From an uncultured Oscillospiraceae bacterium (lineage in GTDB: Bacteria > Bacillota > Clostridia > Oscillospirales > Oscillospiraceae): a stretch of DNA of 39,375 bases. The notes below the pieces were generated by a model. That model was not told where the DNA came from. It saw nothing but the letters and a program-made list of their open reading frames with translations, and did not search any database. Positions within the stretch are counted from its first letter, which is position 1. The number at the start of each line of letters is the position of its first letter. The stretch spans positions 1 to 39,375 of the forward strand of contig CAKUDE010000020.1 of the NCBI GenBank assembly GCA_934645175.1, read 5' to 3'. A program made the position numbers and the translations under genes. This document shows, piece after piece, positions 17,681 to 26,789 of the stretch.

Positions 17681-18928
17681 TTATTTAAGCTCCTTGAGGT
17701 ACTTCTCATACTCCGCATCATTACACTGGACGAAGTGTCCCGGCTTAATCTCGCGGAAGGACGGCTTATCCACAGAATAGTCGTGCTCGGCCAGCGGATT
17801 ATACACAATACGCTTGCGGTTTCTCTCGTATACCGGGTCGGGCAGCGGCACAGCCGACAGCAGGGACTTGGTATACGGATGCAGCGGATTGAGGAAGAGC
17901 TCGTCCGAGCTCGCCAGCTCGACCATCTTGCCATAGTACATAACGCCGATACGGTCGGAGAAGTACTTGACAACGGACAGGTCATGTGCAATGAAGAGCA
18001 GCGTCATGCCGCGGTCGCGGAGGTCGCCGAGCAGGTTAATCACCTGCGCCTGAATCGAAACGTCAAGCGCGGAAACAGGCTCGTCAGCGATGATGAGATC
18101 GGGGTTCATAATAATCGCACGAGCAACACCGATTCTCTGCCGCTGACCGCCGGAGAATTCATGCGGATAACGGCTTGCGTGTTCACGCACGAGTCCAACG
18201 AACTCCAGCATCTCGTAAACCTTCTCGTCAATGACCTTCTGATCTCTTTCACCCTGAATGATGAGCCCCTCCGCAATAATGTCGCGGACGGTCATACGGG
18301 GATCCAGCGAAGCAATCGGATCCTGGAAGATCATCTGAATCTGATTGGTCAGGCGGGTCTTGCGAGCCTTGCGCAGCTCGTTCTTATATTCGGCAGCGAG
18401 CTCGTCGCGCTCCGCGCCCTTGGCTTTGGCCAAACGCGCCTCGTACTCCTTGCGGGTACGTTCGACGGCAGCCTCCGCAAACGCCTTATTGCAGTGCTTC
18501 TGGTCATAAACAGCTTTTTTCAGCTCGGCCTTCTGCTCCTGCACGGTCGCCTCGCACTCCGCCTTCAGCGTCTCAAGGCGCTTCCCTGCGGCGTCCTGAT
18601 TGATCTTTCCCTCAGCGACATCCTTTTTGAGCTGTTCTTCGGCTTCCTTCAGGTCGCTCTTTGCCTTCTTAATGGCATCTGCATAAGAGCGGGTGCCGGC
18701 AGAGATACGAGTGCCCTTGAAAAAGATGTTACCGCCGGTGATATCATAGAGCTTTATGATGGAACGGCCGGTCGTGGTCTTGCCACAGCCCGACTCACCG
18801 ACGAGGCCGAAGACCTCGCCCTTTTTGATGTCAAAATTGACGTCATCCACCGCCTTGAGCTCGCCGCCCTGCATTTTAAAATACTGGCAGAGATGTTCAA
18901 CTTTCAGTAATACTTCCTTATTTTCCAT
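17681..18928 (-). CDS. oppF: Oligopeptide ABC transporter ATP-binding protein OppF, with coiled-coil insertion
   Basis: 415 residues. Walker A GESGCGKT (44-51), Q-loop IFQDP (about 200-204), signature FSGGQRQR (258-265), Walker B LIIADEP (278-284) and H-loop H315 are all intact. The C-terminal part has the oligopeptide/dipeptide domain (HPYTKSLLSAVPLPDP). Between Walker A and the Q-loop there is an insertion of about 110 residues (78-195) rich in K, E, A and R that looks like a long helical coiled coil; normal OppF has only a short beta-hairpin there. The start overlaps oppD by 11 bp. Confidence 0.92.
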   Translation of the reverse strand: MENKEVLLKVEHLCQYFKMQGGELKAVDDVNFDIKKGEVFGLVGESGCGKTTTGRSIIKLYDITGGNIFFKGTRISAGTRSYADAIKKAKSDLKEAEEQLKKDVAEGKINQDAAGKRLETLKAECEATVQEQKAELKKAVYDQKHCNKAFAEAAVERTRKEYEARLAKAKGAERDELAAEYKNELRKARKTRLTNQIQMIFQDPIASLDPRMTVRDIIAEGLIIQGERDQKVIDEKVYEMLEFVGLVREHASRYPHEFSGGQRQRIGVARAIIMNPDLIIADEPVSALDVSIQAQVINLLGDLRDRGMTLLFIAHDLSVVKYFSDRIGVMYYGKMVELASSDELFLNPLHPYTKSLLSAVPLPDPVYERNRKRIVYNPLAEHDYSVDKPSFREIKPGHFVQCNDAEYEKYLKELK

Positions 18929-21071
18929 CTTCTACCCCTCTTTTACTCTCCATTCTGGCAATGCGGTCCAGAATGATCTTGGGCGGGTCGACCTTCGGCG
19001 CATCCGGGTGCAGAAGCCAGGTAGCGGCAAAATGCGTATCGCTGATCTGGAACATCGGCGGCTGCTGCTCAAAATCGATCTGCATAGCATACTTGTTTCG
19101 CGCGGCGAACGCGTCGCCGACAGGCGGATAGATCATGTTGGGCGGCGTGCCGGGGATGGCCTCAAGGCGCTCGTTCGTATCCAGGTCGGGCATGGATGCA
19201 AGCAAAGCCCAAGTATACGGATGACGGGCATGGTAGAAGATGTCCTCAGACGTGCCGTACTCGACGATCTTGCCTGCATACATGACGGCAACACGGTCAG
19301 CCATATTGGCAACAACGCCAAGGTCATGCGTGATAAAGATAACGGAAAGCTGACGTTCTTCCTTCAAACGGTTGATCAGCTCGAGAATCTGAGCCTGAAT
19401 TGTAACGTCAAGTGCTGTCGTCGGCTCATCGCAAATCAGAATGTCGGGGTTGGCAGCCAGAGCAATCGCTATGACGATACGCTGGCGCATACCACCGGAG
19501 AACTCAAAGGGATACTGATTGTATCTCTTACGCGGCTCCGCGATACCGACTTCATCCATCAGCTTGATCGCGCGCTGCTTTGCAATGGACTTCGTGACCT
19601 TCGCAACGATGCCTGCGGCATTCGTCATCAGGTAATCAATGTTCTCGCGGGCCTCAACAGCGTAATCACGGCTGCCGCGCTGTGCAAGTCGATCCTCTAG
19701 ATGGTCTGCCAAACGCGTAATGATGTGCTGCAAATTGCCCTTCACCATGTCCAGATCGGTCACGGCAGCAGAAACGACCTTCCATTCAGGCGTCTTGCCG
19801 CGAGCAACAAGGCGATCATACTTGGCCTGGCTCTTATCGTGAACCTTAATGGCTTTTACATTCTTACCAATGGACTTGAAATAGCGGTCGATTTCGCTTT
19901 CCATGCTGGATTCGAAGGTATAGCTCAAGCTGTCCTTCACAATCGCCAGGCGGTCAATCGACGCGCTGACGGCCTCGGACATCTTCTTGAGCGCTTCCTT
20001 ACAGGCGGCCTTGTCAAGGTTCTCCTGCTCAAACACGGGAAGCTGTTCACGCAGGACATGAACGGCTTTCTGCATATTCTCATAGGATTTGTTCGCCGAA
20101 TACTCCAAACCGGCAGCGATATCCTTCATGAAGTCGAGCATATACTCGCGATTCAGATAGTCCAGCAGGAATTCATTGAGCTTTTCGATCTCCAGTGCAG
20201 GCAGATCCTTACCGCTGAACTCAAGATAATAGCCAAGGCGGAAGAAATTCGGCTGCGGCCGGGCAATCGCCTCGCGGAGGATCTCGCCGCTTTGCTTCAG
20301 CGTGCGGATCAGCTCGGCATATTCCTCGGTCTTTTTCGCTGCACTATGCAGACGGACGGCCTCCGCAGCATACCGCTTCAGCTCATCGCCGCGCGAATTA
20401 ACAACATACTCATGAACGGACTTGCCGGAGAGCTGCGACACATACTTGACACGGTAGGCCGCATCCTTCGCAGCTTTCTTATCCAGCTCGAAAACCAGCT
20501 CGTCGATCTCGTCGGCAGCCTCCACCGCGGCCTCATACGCCGCGTTATACTTTGCCTCCATCTCGACGTGGCGGTGCTCAAAGGCAACAAACTTCTTGCA
20601 CTTTTCGGAAATCTCGGCGGCTTTGCCGGGATTTGCCTCAATCATCGAGCGTTCCAGCAGCTTCAGATGCTCCGCAAAGGTTTTCTTGCTTTCACGCTGG
20701 CGCGCCTTGCCCTTGAGAATCATAGCCTCCGTGAGCTGGCGTCCAATTTTTACGATCGGGTTCAGACTGGACATCGGGTCCTGGAAGATCATGGCGATCT
20801 TATCGCCGCGGATCTTGTGGAAATCATCCTCGTTGATCTTCAGCAGATCCTTGCCGTCGTAAATGATCTCGCCGGATTCCGTGATGGAGTTGGCGGCCTG
20901 AATGCCAAGGATAGCCTTCGAGGTGACGGACTTGCCGGAGCCGGACTCACCGACGATGGCAAGCGTTTCGCCCTTGTCCAGATCAAAGTCGATGCCGCGG
21001 ACGGCCTGCACCTTACCATTGGTGGTGCGGAAGGAGATTCTAAGATCTCTGACAGACAGTTTCTTTTCCAT
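18918..21071 (-). CDS. oppD: Oligopeptide ABC transporter ATP-binding protein OppD, with very large insertion
   Basis: 717 residues, about twice the normal OppD (near 330-350). The ATPase is complete: Walker A GESGSGKS (41-48), Q-loop IFQDP (95-99), signature FSGGMRQR (524-531), Walker B ILICDEP (544-550), H-loop H582, and the oligopeptide C-terminal domain ([20 protein letters not shown]). Between Q-loop and signature, residues about 120-498 form a mostly helical, charged insertion with no recognised domain. No stop or frameshift interrupts it, and reading frame and base use match the rest. It follows oppC by 3 bp. Confidence 0.92.
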   Translation of the reverse strand: MEKKLSVRDLRISFRTTNGKVQAVRGIDFDLDKGETLAIVGESGSGKSVTSKAILGIQAANSITESGEIIYDGKDLLKINEDDFHKIRGDKIAMIFQDPMSSLNPIVKIGRQLTEAMILKGKARQRESKKTFAEHLKLLERSMIEANPGKAAEISEKCKKFVAFEHRHVEMEAKYNAAYEAAVEAADEIDELVFELDKKAAKDAAYRVKYVSQLSGKSVHEYVVNSRGDELKRYAAEAVRLHSAAKKTEEYAELIRTLKQSGEILREAIARPQPNFFRLGYYLEFSGKDLPALEIEKLNEFLLDYLNREYMLDFMKDIAAGLEYSANKSYENMQKAVHVLREQLPVFEQENLDKAACKEALKKMSEAVSASIDRLAIVKDSLSYTFESSMESEIDRYFKSIGKNVKAIKVHDKSQAKYDRLVARGKTPEWKVVSAAVTDLDMVKGNLQHIITRLADHLEDRLAQRGSRDYAVEARENIDYLMTNAAGIVAKVTKSIAKQRAIKLMDEVGIAEPRKRYNQYPFEFSGGMRQRIVIAIALAANPDILICDEPTTALDVTIQAQILELINRLKEERQLSVIFITHDLGVVANMADRVAVMYAGKIVEYGTSEDIFYHARHPYTWALLASMPDLDTNERLEAIPGTPPNMIYPPVGDAFAARNKYAMQIDFEQQPPMFQISDTHFAATWLLHPDAPKVDPPKIILDRIARMESKRGVEDGK

Positions 21072-21074
21072 AGA

Positions 21075-22625
21075 TCAATCCTCTCCTCCTCTCAGTGCGG
21101 GGTTGAAGGCATCGCGCAGACCGTTGCCGAACAGGTTAAAGCAGATCATCAGCAAGCCAAGGTACAGTGCCGGGAAGAACAGCGCGTGCGGCGCCGTGGT
21201 CATCTGCTCGCTGCCTTGCTGCATCAGAGTGCCGATCGAAGTACCGGCGAAGTCCTGAATGTTGACAATACCGAGGTACGTCAGGTTCGTTTCACTGCTG
21301 ATAACGCCGGGAATGGTCAGAGCGCAGCTCGTGATGATGGTACCGAGCGCGTTCGGGAAAATATGCTTGAACATCAGGCGGAAGTCCGACGCGCCAAGCG
21401 TACGCGCCGACAGGACAAATTCCTGACCCTTGAAGCGATAGAACTGCTTTCTGGTCAATGCCGCCATACCGATCCAGCCGGTCGCCACAAACGCGACCAA
21501 CAGGGAGCCAACCGTTCCGACCTTATCCGCCAGATAAAGCTGGAACAGGGTAACGGCGACGATAAAGGGAATACCGGAAAGAATGTCGGAAATACGGTCG
21601 AGAATCAGGTCGATCTTGCCGCCATAGTAGCCCTGAACGGCGCCGTAGAACGCACCGATAGTCAGGTTAATGACGGAGATGAGAATTGCAAAAACCAGGG
21701 AGAAGCGAGCGCCGACACCGATGGAGGAGAAAACGTCCTGGCCCATCGAATTCGTACCAAACAGGTACATCGGCTCGAAGCCGTTCATGTACTGATAGTA
21801 GGAGTAGTAATCCACGCGGCACTGTACGGAGCCGAGCGCTTTACCGGCGCTGTAAATATAGCTGCCGTCGTCGCCGGCGATACGGGTCCCGGTGTACTCC
21901 ACGGTTTCCATGCTCTTATTGGTGCAATATGCGGGGATATAGTTGCCGTCCTTATCGAGGACAGGCTCGCCTTTCTGCGACTTGACCTGATACCAAATAT
22001 TCGGTGAGTCGGTAATATCGCAGATGTCGCGTGAGTCAACATAAGGATAGACGAGCTGAATACCGTTTTCTTCCTGCCAGGCAACCATATTCTTAAATTC
22101 GCCCTCACTGACGTTCAGGCTAATGATGCCCTTTGCATAGTAACGGTTGACACGAAGCGTATAGGAAAGGATTGTGACAAGCTTACCGCGCTTCATAACC
22201 TCAGTTTCATGAGTATCGACAATGCCGAGAATCGGGTCTCTGCCCGTTTCGACACCGATGGCCTTCCACGCAAGCACGGCATTTTCGTTCTGGCTGGGGA
22301 TATTATAGCCGCCATCGAGAATGCCCCAGCCCTTTGCGGCAATCGCCGGATGGAAGGGCGGATAGCTGACATACATTCTGTCTACCGACTTCGGCGTATA
22401 AGGAACGCAGAAGGGAGCCACAATGGAGAACAGAAGCATGAACGCAAGAATCCAGGCGGCAACGAGCGAAGACTTGTTCTTCTTGAAGCGAATCATCGCG
22501 TCGGCGAAGAAGCTGCGGCTCTTCGTGTCGAATTTGCTGTCATGGATGCTGGCATCCATCTGAACGAAGGCGAATTTTTCCTTCGGGATACTCGAATTTA
22601 CATTAAAATTGTTTTTCATGCTCAT
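21075..22625 (-). CDS. oppC: Oligopeptide ABC transporter permease OppC, with long extracellular insertion
   Basis: 516 residues against about 300 for typical OppC. The N-terminal cytosolic part and first membrane helix (about 52-74) are normal. Then some 210 residues (76-285) form a soluble, tyrosine-rich segment expected outside the cell, before FGTNSMGQDVFS, the usual (F/H)xxGTDxxGRDV motif. The five following membrane segments and the EAA loop (LSARTLGASDFRLMFKHIFP) look intact. Start overlaps the oppB stop by 4 bp; a second ATG lies two codons later. Confidence 0.93.
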   Translation of the reverse strand: MSMKNNFNVNSSIPKEKFAFVQMDASIHDSKFDTKSRSFFADAMIRFKKNKSSLVAAWILAFMLLFSIVAPFCVPYTPKSVDRMYVSYPPFHPAIAAKGWGILDGGYNIPSQNENAVLAWKAIGVETGRDPILGIVDTHETEVMKRGKLVTILSYTLRVNRYYAKGIISLNVSEGEFKNMVAWQEENGIQLVYPYVDSRDICDITDSPNIWYQVKSQKGEPVLDKDGNYIPAYCTNKSMETVEYTGTRIAGDDGSYIYSAGKALGSVQCRVDYYSYYQYMNGFEPMYLFGTNSMGQDVFSSIGVGARFSLVFAILISVINLTIGAFYGAVQGYYGGKIDLILDRISDILSGIPFIVAVTLFQLYLADKVGTVGSLLVAFVATGWIGMAALTRKQFYRFKGQEFVLSARTLGASDFRLMFKHIFPNALGTIITSCALTIPGVISSETNLTYLGIVNIQDFAGTSIGTLMQQGSEQMTTAPHALFFPALYLGLLMICFNLFGNGLRDAFNPALRGGED

Positions 22626-23575
22626 TTTTTCGACCCCATTCTGATACGCGGGTCAATGAAGCCGTAGCTAATATCGACCACAATGGATGATGCCAGGCCA
22701 ATGACCGTGTAGAAGCAGGAGCTGAAGAGGAAGAGGGGGTAGTCACGGGCATTGATGGCGTTGATCGAAAGGCTGCCGACACCGGGAATCGCAAAAATTC
22801 GCTCGGTGATCATGCCGCCGTAGAGGGTACCGACGATGCTGCCGAAGATGCTGGGGATGATAATAACCATGCAGTTCTTCATGGCATGGCGAACGGTCGC
22901 CTGCGTCTTGGTCAGGCCCTTGGTACGGGCAAGGAGCATATAGTCGCCGGTGAGAACTTCGCCCAGCTCGGCACGCGTGGTACGCGTGTAACCGGCGATC
23001 TGCGGGAGCGACAGGGACAGCACCGGGGGAATGACACTGACAAACATACCCCATGAGAAGTAATCTGTGCCCGGACTCATCAGCAACGGGAACCAGCCCA
23101 GCTTAAAGCAGATGAAATACTGAATCAGGAAGGCATAGACGAATGCCGGAACCGAGATACAGACGATTGTCAGCGTAGAAATCGTATAGTCAAGCCACGT
23201 GTTTTTCTTCAACGCGGCAATGATGCCGAAAATAATACCAATCGGAATACTAACAAGAACGGAGATGAAGTTGACATAAATAGTCGCGGGGATCTTCTCG
23301 GCGAAGATCTGGTTGACATCGCGGCCGGAGTAGAGAACGTCGGATACGCCCCAGTCCCAGTGAAGGACGACGTTTTTCAGGAAAATCCAGAACTGCTCGA
23401 GATACGGCTTATTATAGCCGAGGGACTCGCGGCGTGCGGCGATGATGTCGGCGTGGGGATCATTGGGCGCAAGTTCTGCAGGGGGCAGCATACGGATCAG
23501 CACGAAGCAGATCAGCGTAATAATCAGAGTCACCATCAGCATCAGAAGGAGTCTCTGAAGAGTGTATTTGACCAT
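22622..23575 (-). CDS. oppB: Oligopeptide ABC transporter permease OppB
   Basis: 317 residues, the only Opp component of normal size. Six membrane segments; the N-terminus MVKYTLQRLLLMLMVTLIIT and the EAA loop (YMLLARTKGLTKTQATVRHA) are typical of the BPD_transp_1 family. With OppC it forms the membrane channel. The 188-bp gap to oppA holds a stable hairpin. Confidence 0.94.
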   Translation of the reverse strand: MVKYTLQRLLLMLMVTLIITLICFVLIRMLPPAELAPNDPHADIIAARRESLGYNKPYLEQFWIFLKNVVLHWDWGVSDVLYSGRDVNQIFAEKIPATIYVNFISVLVSIPIGIIFGIIAALKKNTWLDYTISTLTIVCISVPAFVYAFLIQYFICFKLGWFPLLMSPGTDYFSWGMFVSVIPPVLSLSLPQIAGYTRTTRAELGEVLTGDYMLLARTKGLTKTQATVRHAMKNCMVIIIPSIFGSIVGTLYGGMITERIFAIPGVGSLSINAINARDYPLFLFSSCFYTVIGLASSIVVDISYGFIDPRIRMGSKK

Positions 23576-23654
23576 AGGTATCCTCCCAATCAGTTTATAC
23601 TCCTCCGACGTTAAGGGTACGTTACATGACTAACGTGGAAGAATACAATACGCA

Positions 23655-23690
23655 GAATGCAGGGGGGCAGAAACTACCACCCCTGCATTC
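23655..23690 (-). promoter_or_regulatory. Intercistronic hairpin between oppA and oppB
   Basis: A perfect 11-bp stem (23655-23665 with 23680-23690) lies about 75 bp past the oppA stop codon and lacks a T-tract. Such hairpins often protect the upstream binding-protein mRNA, so OppA is made in excess over the membrane parts; that role is inferred. A second small palindrome, TTAGCTC-ATG-GAGCTAA, lies at 23701-23717. Confidence 0.7.
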
Positions 23691-23763
23691 GCGTGATGTA
23701 TTAGCTCATGGAGCTAACTATGACAGCGGCGCAAGCCGTGTCGGGGAAATGCGTTAGCTTGGA

Positions 23764-26343
23764 TTAGTACTTGAGTTCGCCCTGGGAAGCAACATAAGCA
23801 GCCCAGTCGGTCTCATTGTAGCTGTACTTCAGGTAAGCGATGCCGCCGCGGCCCATGATGGGGTTGTACTCGTCGACAACGTAGTAGACCTGGTAGGACA
23901 GCAGAGCCATGGAAGCGTTCTGCAGGATCGGGATATAGTCGCCGGTCTTGAGGACTTCGACTTCGATGGCAGCGAGGATATCCAGACGGGTATCGACATC
24001 AACCTGGCCGTCGCCGAAGTTGTAGGTCTTCTTGGTGCCGTCGGCAGCGGTGATCTCAACAGCCTCGCCGTTCAGAGCATCGGACCACTGGCGGAGGTTC
24101 ATGGTGATCTTCTCGCCGTTGATCTCAAGCTCGAGGTTGACGGTGGTGGCATCGAACCACTGGTTGTACTGATAGGACTTGTTGACGTAGAGGTCGGTCA
24201 GGCCGAAGGGATCCAGAGCGGAGCCGGACCAGCCGCACAGGCAGGTGTCGGAGAGGCCGGCCTTCAGCTTCGTGGACCATTCGGTGTCGTACGGAGCGGA
24301 GACGTAGAACTCGATCTTGCCTTCGAAGGGGGTGCCTTCGGCAACTTCGAGAGCCTTGTCGTTCAGGTACTTAACGGTCTTGGTGATAAAGTCGGTGACC
24401 TTGGACGCGCAGTACTCGATGGTAATGGTCTGGTCGGAGATGCCGTCCTTATCCTCGTCGGTGATGTAGCCCTTCTCGATGGCTTCGTCGAAAGCCTTCT
24501 TGAAGAATTCCTTCGCCTGGGCGGGGTCATAACCGGTGATGGAGGCAACGGCCTCGTCGAGGCTGTTGTACTTGCTCACGTCAACCTGATAGTAGGTGCA
24601 CAGAGCCTGCTTGGCCTGGTCGGTATCGCGATAGCGAGCGCCGGTTTCCGGGTCATAGATGTAGGAGTTGCCGATCAGGCCGTAGCCGCCGGAGCGGGAC
24701 GGGGACAGAGTGGCAGCCAGGAGCTCCTTGTCGTAAACAAGGGACATAGCTTCCTTGAAGGACTTCAGAGACATGGTCTGCAGGTCCTTGGTCTTGGTGT
24801 CGAAGCCGTCGTTCGCCTCGCGCTGGGCAAGCACATCGAGGTTGCCGTTGAAGACGAGGAAGTAGATGGTTTCGTCCGGGGTAGCGTAGCACTGCTCGGA
24901 GGAGCGGTAGGTTGCGAAGTCGTCGGTCTGCAGGCCGTAGGTCATGAGCTGACCCTGGAGGAACATCGTCTTACGGGTGTTCGCTTCGGGGACTGCCTGG
25001 CAGTCGATCTTCGTGGTCATGTACATCGGATAGATCTTGCCGTCTTCCGGATCTCTATAGATGTGCTTGCCATCGGTGTAGCCGTACCAGTTCTCGTTCT
25101 TCTCAAAGACCATCTGCTTGTCGGTCTGATAGGTGACGAGCTTATACGGGCCATAGGACAGGGTGCTCTCGACGCTCTGGTTGTATTCGCTGGACCAGGT
25201 GCCGGAGGCGGTATCCTGCTTCTTGAACTTCTCGTACAGGGTCTCGTTGACGAGCCAGTTGGAGCTGAGGTTGTAGAGCAGGTAGAAGCCCTTCAGGGAC
25301 TTGTTCAGAACGAGCGTGATCTGATAGTCGCCGGTCTTGTAGCAGCCGACGCTTGCGTCGTAATCGACGTCAGCCCACAGCTTCTTATAAGCCAGGTAGT
25401 TGGGCATATTGGTCTCATCTTCGCCCCAATCCTCGACGGTGGTGGTGACGTCCTTGAGCATTTCCCAGGTCTCGTCGGTCAGCGGAACCAGGCCGTCTTT
25501 ATCCATCATGGCCTCGAGCTGAGCCCAGTACTTGGTGCCGAAGTACGCGCTGCCGTAGGCATCATAATACTTCTTCAGGGAGTTGCCGTTGGTCCAGTCC
25601 AGAGCGATGTTCAGGCCGATGTAGACGGGGTAGCCCTCTTCGGTGTAGTACTGGCCGTCCTTCAGGACGAGGTCAGCCTTCTGGTACTTGATGACGGAGC
25701 CGGGAGCGTTCTGCTCGATGGTCGTCTGACCCTGCTTGGCATACTCCTCAGCGCCCTGGATGGACAGGTTGCCGGAGTAGTAGTCGGTAGCACGGTAGTT
25801 CTTGAGCTTCGGATCCAGAAGCTGCTTCATGGAGTAGATGTAGTCGTCAGCCGTGATCGGCGTGCCGTCTTCCCACTTGGCATTCGGGTTGAGGTCGATG
25901 ACATAGGCGTAGCCGGAGGTCATGCCCTCGGGGATCTTGAACTTGCCTTCGGAAGCGACCTTCTCGGTCACGTCAACCGGCTCGGCAGCGGCCATCTCGG
26001 GGATGATCTTGTAGCCGGAGAAGGGCTCCTTGCCCTCGACAGGGTTCAGGTCATCGTTGAAGATGAAGCCGTACAGACCCGTGCGCACGAACTCTGCAGG
26101 GTAGGCGTCGTCGTTGGTCTGGTAGGTGTGCGGGTTCCAGTTGGTAGCCATCGTGGAAACGGCATCCTTGTAGACGTACTCGCCCTCAAACTGGACGATG
26201 TCTTCGGTCGTGCTTTCGGTGGGCTTGTCGCTGTTGTCGGTGGGCTTGTCGGAGTTGCCGGTAGGATCGGTGTTACCGGTGCAGCCTACGAGAATGCCCA
26301 GGACCATCACAAGCGCCAAAAGCAATGCGATTGTCTTTTTCAT
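23764..26343 (-). CDS. oppA: Oligopeptide-binding lipoprotein OppA, oversized
   Basis: 859 residues. It begins with a lipoprotein signal peptide (MKKTIALLLALVMVLGILVG) and lipid-attachment Cys21, then a linker of T/D/S/K repeats (about 24-45), then a family 5 solute-binding domain with GYAYVIDLNPNAKWEDGTPI and NPHTYQTNDD. Typical OppA is about 540-600 residues, so some 250 are extra, spread through the middle (long tyrosine-rich stretches) and the C-terminal half. First gene of the operon; strong promoter, structured leader and AAGGAGG site upstream. Confidence 0.92.
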   Translation of the reverse strand: MKKTIALLLALVMVLGILVGCTGNTDPTGNSDKPTDNSDKPTESTTEDIVQFEGEYVYKDAVSTMATNWNPHTYQTNDDAYPAEFVRTGLYGFIFNDDLNPVEGKEPFSGYKIIPEMAAAEPVDVTEKVASEGKFKIPEGMTSGYAYVIDLNPNAKWEDGTPITADDYIYSMKQLLDPKLKNYRATDYYSGNLSIQGAEEYAKQGQTTIEQNAPGSVIKYQKADLVLKDGQYYTEEGYPVYIGLNIALDWTNGNSLKKYYDAYGSAYFGTKYWAQLEAMMDKDGLVPLTDETWEMLKDVTTTVEDWGEDETNMPNYLAYKKLWADVDYDASVGCYKTGDYQITLVLNKSLKGFYLLYNLSSNWLVNETLYEKFKKQDTASGTWSSEYNQSVESTLSYGPYKLVTYQTDKQMVFEKNENWYGYTDGKHIYRDPEDGKIYPMYMTTKIDCQAVPEANTRKTMFLQGQLMTYGLQTDDFATYRSSEQCYATPDETIYFLVFNGNLDVLAQREANDGFDTKTKDLQTMSLKSFKEAMSLVYDKELLAATLSPSRSGGYGLIGNSYIYDPETGARYRDTDQAKQALCTYYQVDVSKYNSLDEAVASITGYDPAQAKEFFKKAFDEAIEKGYITDEDKDGISDQTITIEYCASKVTDFITKTVKYLNDKALEVAEGTPFEGKIEFYVSAPYDTEWSTKLKAGLSDTCLCGWSGSALDPFGLTDLYVNKSYQYNQWFDATTVNLELEINGEKITMNLRQWSDALNGEAVEITAADGTKKTYNFGDGQVDVDTRLDILAAIEVEVLKTGDYIPILQNASMALLSYQVYYVVDEYNPIMGRGGIAYLKYSYNETDWAAYVASQGELKY

Positions 26344-26367
26344 TCTGAATTTCCTCCTTAAAATTTT

Positions 26368-26400
26368 CTATGAAAGCGGGGCACGCGCCCCGAAACATAG
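26368..26400 (-). promoter_or_regulatory. Hairpin in the oppA leader
   Basis: The arms CTATG (26368-26372) and CATAG (26396-26400) enclose a G/C stem (26377-26382 with 26387-26392). It lies directly upstream of the oppA ribosome-binding site and has no T-tract. It may stabilise the mRNA; it does not match any riboswitch I know. Confidence 0.5.
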
Positions 26401-26492
26401 CGTGGTATATCCTTTCATTTCATAACGATCCGGCGGAACGTGCCGGAGCGCAGCCAAAAGGACAAAATTGTGAACGTACGCGATTTTTTCAT

Positions 26493-26521
26493 ATTATAGC
26501 ACACAGTTTCTGCTTGCGCAA
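26493..26521 (-). promoter_or_regulatory. Promoter of the opp operon
   Basis: On the minus strand a perfect TATAAT (26493-26498) preceded by TGC (extended -10) lies 17 bp from TTGCGC (26516-26521). Transcription from about 26487 gives a leader of about 145 nt. The AT-rich stretch 26522-26789 further upstream holds no gene and no clear terminator for galE that I can see. Confidence 0.75.
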
Positions 26522-26789
26522 GGCTATTTTTTTCGTCAAGAGCAACGAATTTTGCAAAGCACCGTAGTTGAAAATGAATAAAAACTCAAAAATGTGTATT
26601 AAAATTCATTTCTATTCTCCGCTCTTGATAATTTGACCAAAAATCCCGTTCTGTCGGCGGCTGAAACGGCCGAATATTTGTGCATTATTTTGATTTTATA
26701 TGCACGGCGTGCAAAAATCGTCAAAAAACGTTAATAAATATTCGGTATATGTGATTTTATCCAAAATTCCGGTATGTTTTTTGTTGAAA

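Noticed and set aside
18344..20714. Frameshift or gene fusion artefact behind the long OppD and OppF
   Set aside because: Both frames are continuous, ATPase motifs on both sides are in the same frame, and the inserted residues are normal amphipathic helical sequence.
19701..22007. 768-codon open frame on the plus strand opposite oppC/oppD
   Set aside because: It is the antisense shadow of two real genes with complete ABC-transporter motifs; it has no ribosome-binding site and no recognisable domain.
26344..26489. Riboswitch in the oppA leader
   Set aside because: Hairpins are present but no conserved aptamer core is seen, and the stems have no terminator T-tract.
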